Positions 61,743 to 64,000 of a stretch of 64,000 nt of DNA are shown piece by piece. The DNA lies in assembly GCA_964451785.1 (NCBI GenBank), contig CAYVJG010000012.1, positions 1 to 64,000 on the forward strand, given 5' to 3'. A program made the translations under genes and the position numbers. The stretch comes from JAJYSO01 sp964451785 (GTDB lineage Bacteria; Bacteroidota; Bacteroidia; Flavobacteriales; Flavobacteriaceae). Positions within the stretch are counted from its first letter, which is position 1; each line of letters starts with the position of its first letter. The notes under the pieces are model-generated. The model made no database searches. It saw only the letters and a list, made by a program, of their open reading frames with translations, and had not been told where the DNA came from.

Positions 61743-62990
61743 TCATTTAATCAGTTTGTTAGCTTTAATATAACCAATAATGCAAGCTGTGGCGCCGCGA
61801 TGTGAGTTGATGTAATCTTTAGCTAATTGGCCTGTGTGTATTCTAAATTGATCATCTTCAACCAAATGCTTTAAGCTAGCACTACATTCAGAAGGCGTTT
61901 TGACAGAAAAAACAGCGTTTAGGTCTATAAGTTGTTGAGCTTCTGGGAATTTTTGATGATTCTGTCCAATAATAATGGGTACGCCAAAAGTGGCAGGTTC
62001 TAGAATATTGTGTAGTCCTGTTGTACCAGCTGCACCGCCCACATAAGCCAAATCAGCATAAGCGTATATTTTAGAAAGCAAGCCGACCGTGTTGACAATT
62101 AAAATACTGCAATCCACTAGTGATTGACCTGCTCGTTCAGAGTAGAGTAGGGCGGATTTGGTCAATTTAGAACGAAATTCTTCTATTTTTTGCTGTTTTA
62201 TCTGATGAGGAGCAATGATAAATTTGACCTGTTTAGGTGCTGAATTGATATAGTCGAGTAAAAGTGCTTCGTCTTCAGGCCAGGTGCTACCACAAACAAC
62301 ACAGAGTGACTTTCCTTTAAATTCTTCTACAAAATCTAAATGATTATCGATGTTGAGTTGATTGGCCACCCGGTCAAAGCGTGTGTCACCACTGATGCTT
62401 ACATTTTTAAAGCCTTGTTGTTTTAATAAATCACGCGCTTGAGCAGTTTGCACAAAAAGATGCTGAAAGCGTTGTAAAGCTTGACGCATAAACCTGCCAT
62501 AGGGTTTAAAGTAGATTTGCTCTTTTCTGAAATTTCCCGAAACCAAAAGTGTTGGGGTGTGCTGTTTGGTCAATTCCTTTAAATAATTTGGCCAAATTTC
62601 ATACTTTACAAATAAAGCTAATTGTGGATGTGCAAGTGTTACAAAGCGTTTCGCAGCTTGTGGCGTGTCTAGTGGAAGGTAAGTCGTGCAATCGGCTAAT
62701 GGATTATTTTTTTTAACCTCATAACCTGAAGGGGAGAAAAACGTGACCAAAAGTTTGTAGTTAGGATAATCTTTTTTCAAGACTTCTAGTATTGGAACGC
62801 CTTGTTCATATTCGCCTAAAGAAGCTGCATGTAGCCAAATCACTTTATCATTCTTAGAAATTTTTTTTTGTATTTCGTTAAAAGTTTGACGACGACCATT
62901 GACAAATAAGCGCATTTTAGCACTGAATAATTTGCTGATAGGGAGTAGCTTATGAATGATTATGAGTAAGAAGTTATAAAGGTACTGCAA
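61743..62990 (-). CDS. waaA: Kdo transferase (3-deoxy-D-manno-octulosonic acid transferase)
   Basis: Adds Kdo to lipid A precursor during LPS synthesis. 415 residues. An N-terminal membrane anchor (about 1-25) precedes a GT-B fold: WLHAASLGEYEQGVPILE with the catalytic Glu, LLVTFFSPSGYE, YLPLDTPQAAKRF and, in the C-terminal half, YVGGAAGTTGLHNILEPATF and GVPIIIGQNHQKFPEA. The start codon is TTG at 62988-62990; the next Met (residue 26) would remove the anchor. A -7 box at 63007-63014 supports this start. Confidence 0.94.
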   Translation of the reverse strand: MQYLYNFLLIIIHKLLPISKLFSAKMRLFVNGRRQTFNEIQKKISKNDKVIWLHAASLGEYEQGVPILEVLKKDYPNYKLLVTFFSPSGYEVKKNNPLADCTTYLPLDTPQAAKRFVTLAHPQLALFVKYEIWPNYLKELTKQHTPTLLVSGNFRKEQIYFKPYGRFMRQALQRFQHLFVQTAQARDLLKQQGFKNVSISGDTRFDRVANQLNIDNHLDFVEEFKGKSLCVVCGSTWPEDEALLLDYINSAPKQVKFIIAPHQIKQQKIEEFRSKLTKSALLYSERAGQSLVDCSILIVNTVGLLSKIYAYADLAYVGGAAGTTGLHNILEPATFGVPIIIGQNHQKFPEAQQLIDLNAVFSVKTPSECSASLKHLVEDDQFRIHTGQLAKDYINSHRGATACIIGYIKANKLIK

Positions 62991-63006
62991 GGTTAAAATT
63001 TTTGTA

Positions 63007-63014
63007 CAAAAGTA
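63007..63014 (-). promoter_or_regulatory. -7 promoter box of waaA
   Basis: The reverse strand reads TACTTTTG, a TAnnTTTG match, 17 bases upstream of the TTG start. Confidence 0.55.
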
Positions 63015-63056
63015 AGGCTTTCTCTAAAATCTTATGGATAGAAACAGCTTATTTCG

Positions 63057-63064
63057 TACTTTTG
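63057..63064 (+). promoter_or_regulatory. -7 promoter box of the DegT-family gene
   Basis: TACTTTTG matches TAnnTTTG, 20 bases before the start codon. Confidence 0.5.
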
Positions 63065-63084
63065 AGCTAGATAAAAAAAACCGT

Positions 63085-64000
63085 ATGAAAAAGATACAAA
63101 TGGTTGACCTCAAAGGTCAATACCAAGGAATTAAAGATGAAGTTAACGCTTCGTTTGATACAATTTTGGATAATACAGCTTTTATCAATGGCCCGGCAGT
63201 GCATTCATTTCAAGCTAATTTAGAAAAATACCTCGGCGTCAAACACGTCATTCCATGTGCTAATGGTACTGATGCTTTGCAAATCGCGATGATGGGGCTT
63301 GGACTTAAGCCTGGTGATGAAGTTATTACAACCGACTTTACTTTTGCGGCTACTGCTGAGGTGATTGGTCTTTTACAATTGACACCGGTTTTAGTTGATA
63401 TCGATGAAAAATCATTTAACATCGATCCTGAAGCAATTAAAGCGGCTATTACACCTAACACTAAAGCGATTGTTCCGGTACACCTTTTTGGTCAAGTAGC
63501 TAATATGGAAGCGATTATGAAAATTGCTGAGGCTCACGATCTTTTTGTTATTGAAGATAATGCACAAGCGATAGGAGCTGATTACGTGTTTAGCGATGGT
63601 TCGGTTAAAAAAACAGGAACTATTGGACACATTGGGGCAACTTCATTCTTCCCTTCAAAAAACTTAGGTTGCTATGGTGATGGCGGTGCGTTGTTTACTA
63701 ATGATGATGATTTGGCACACATTATTCGCGGTATTGTCAACCACGGAATGTATGAGCGCTATTATCACGATGTGGTAGGGGTAAACTCGCGTTTAGATAG
63801 TTTTCAAGCGGCAGTACTCGACGCTAAATTACCTAAATTAGATGCGTATAATACAGCGCGGCGTGAGGCGGCTAAAAAATATACAGCTGCCTTTGCCGAT
63901 AATAAAAACTTAGCTGCTCCTGATATCATTGCCGAAAATGAAAATACACATGTTTATCACCAATATTCTTTACGCGTATTAAACGGCAAACGCGATGAAC
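63085..64000 (+). CDS. DegT/DnrJ/EryC1-family sugar aminotransferase (partial, cut by window end)
   Basis: The frame stays open from ATG 63085 to the window end (305 codons). It is a PLP-dependent aminotransferase that adds an amino group to a nucleotide-linked keto sugar for surface polysaccharide synthesis. MVDLKGQYQGIKDEV is the common N-terminus, CANGTDALQIAM binds the cofactor phosphate, Asp158 in IEDNAQAIGA contacts the PLP ring and Lys192 in FFPSKNLGCYGDGG forms the Schiff base. Divergent from waaA, which fits an envelope glycan context. The C-terminus is outside the window. Confidence 0.93.
   Translation, partial: MKKIQMVDLKGQYQGIKDEVNASFDTILDNTAFINGPAVHSFQANLEKYLGVKHVIPCANGTDALQIAMMGLGLKPGDEVITTDFTFAATAEVIGLLQLTPVLVDIDEKSFNIDPEAIKAAITPNTKAIVPVHLFGQVANMEAIMKIAEAHDLFVIEDNAQAIGADYVFSDGSVKKTGTIGHIGATSFFPSKNLGCYGDGGALFTNDDDLAHIIRGIVNHGMYERYYHDVVGVNSRLDSFQAAVLDAKLPKLDAYNTARREAAKKYTAAFADNKNLAAPDIIAENENTHVYHQYSLRVLNGKRDE

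Overview
The window is a chromosomal stretch from a member of the Bacteroidota, almost certainly family Flavobacteriaceae. Evidence: a SusC/SusD pair, a type IX secretion C-terminal sorting domain, Omp28 and several DUF families typical of flavobacteria, type III glutamine synthetase, subfamily-2 PyrF, AT-rich spacers, and -7 boxes of the Bacteroidota form TAnnTTTG upstream of many genes. The species cannot be named from the sequence alone.

Layout. 1-7.7 kb: tRNA-Gly(GCC), mutS, a DUF6263-like protein, and a large secreted M60 metallopeptidase. 8.5-12.3 kb: a TonB-dependent receptor with a lipoprotein partner. 12.5-15.5 kb: glnN-type glutamine synthetase and pyrF. 16-20.7 kb: an isolated SusC/SusD pair. 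21-25 kb: dnaG, whose zinc-ribbon ligands are all substituted, then DUF5606, def and ruvX. 25.2-29.05 kb: an Rhs/polymorphic-toxin island, higher in GC than its surroundings, with a truncated core, a C-terminal tip, a tandemly duplicated tip-tail plus small membrane protein, an orphan second tip with a lipoprotein, and a chimeric remnant. 29.1-33.1 kb: dapD, an ArsC-like protein, an M48 lipoprotein, two overlapping msrB genes and a collagen-like lipoprotein. 33.3-37.2 kb: a menaquinone operon (UPF0173, menC, CPBP protease, menE) with a 162-bp repeat inserted in it. 37.4-41 kb: DUF6029, TlpA and Omp28, a possible envelope thiol system. 41.2-46.9 kb: a TIGR01777 epimerase, acyl-CoA synthetase, a lipoprotein, thioesterase, rmuC and hpf. 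47-49 kb: a repeat-rich gap, then a fluoride riboswitch with crcB, and ppa. 49.2-53.4 kb: pfkA-gapA-sugar kinase operon and ilvE. 53.7-61.3 kb: mnmD, a GH2 beta-galactosidase and the divergent galT-galK-galM operon. 61.3-64 kb: a repetitive lipoprotein, waaA, and a DegT-family aminotransferase cut by the window end.

Five families of short interspersed repeats recur in the spacers (called R1 to R5 below). R1 and R2 are hairpin-rich and share an architecture. R3 (about 130 bp) and R4 (162 bp, with 12-bp terminal inverted repeats and a 44-bp minimal form) look like MITEs. One R3 copy ends one base before the galM start codon, one R4 copy lies inside the men operon, and the 44-bp R4 form overlaps the dapD stop codon.

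Functionally the window mixes housekeeping genes with polymer-degradation and nutrient-uptake genes of a particle- or host-associated flavobacterium: a secreted mucin-type peptidase, SusCD, a TonB receptor with lipoprotein, and beta-galactosidase feeding the Leloir pathway and a glycolytic operon.
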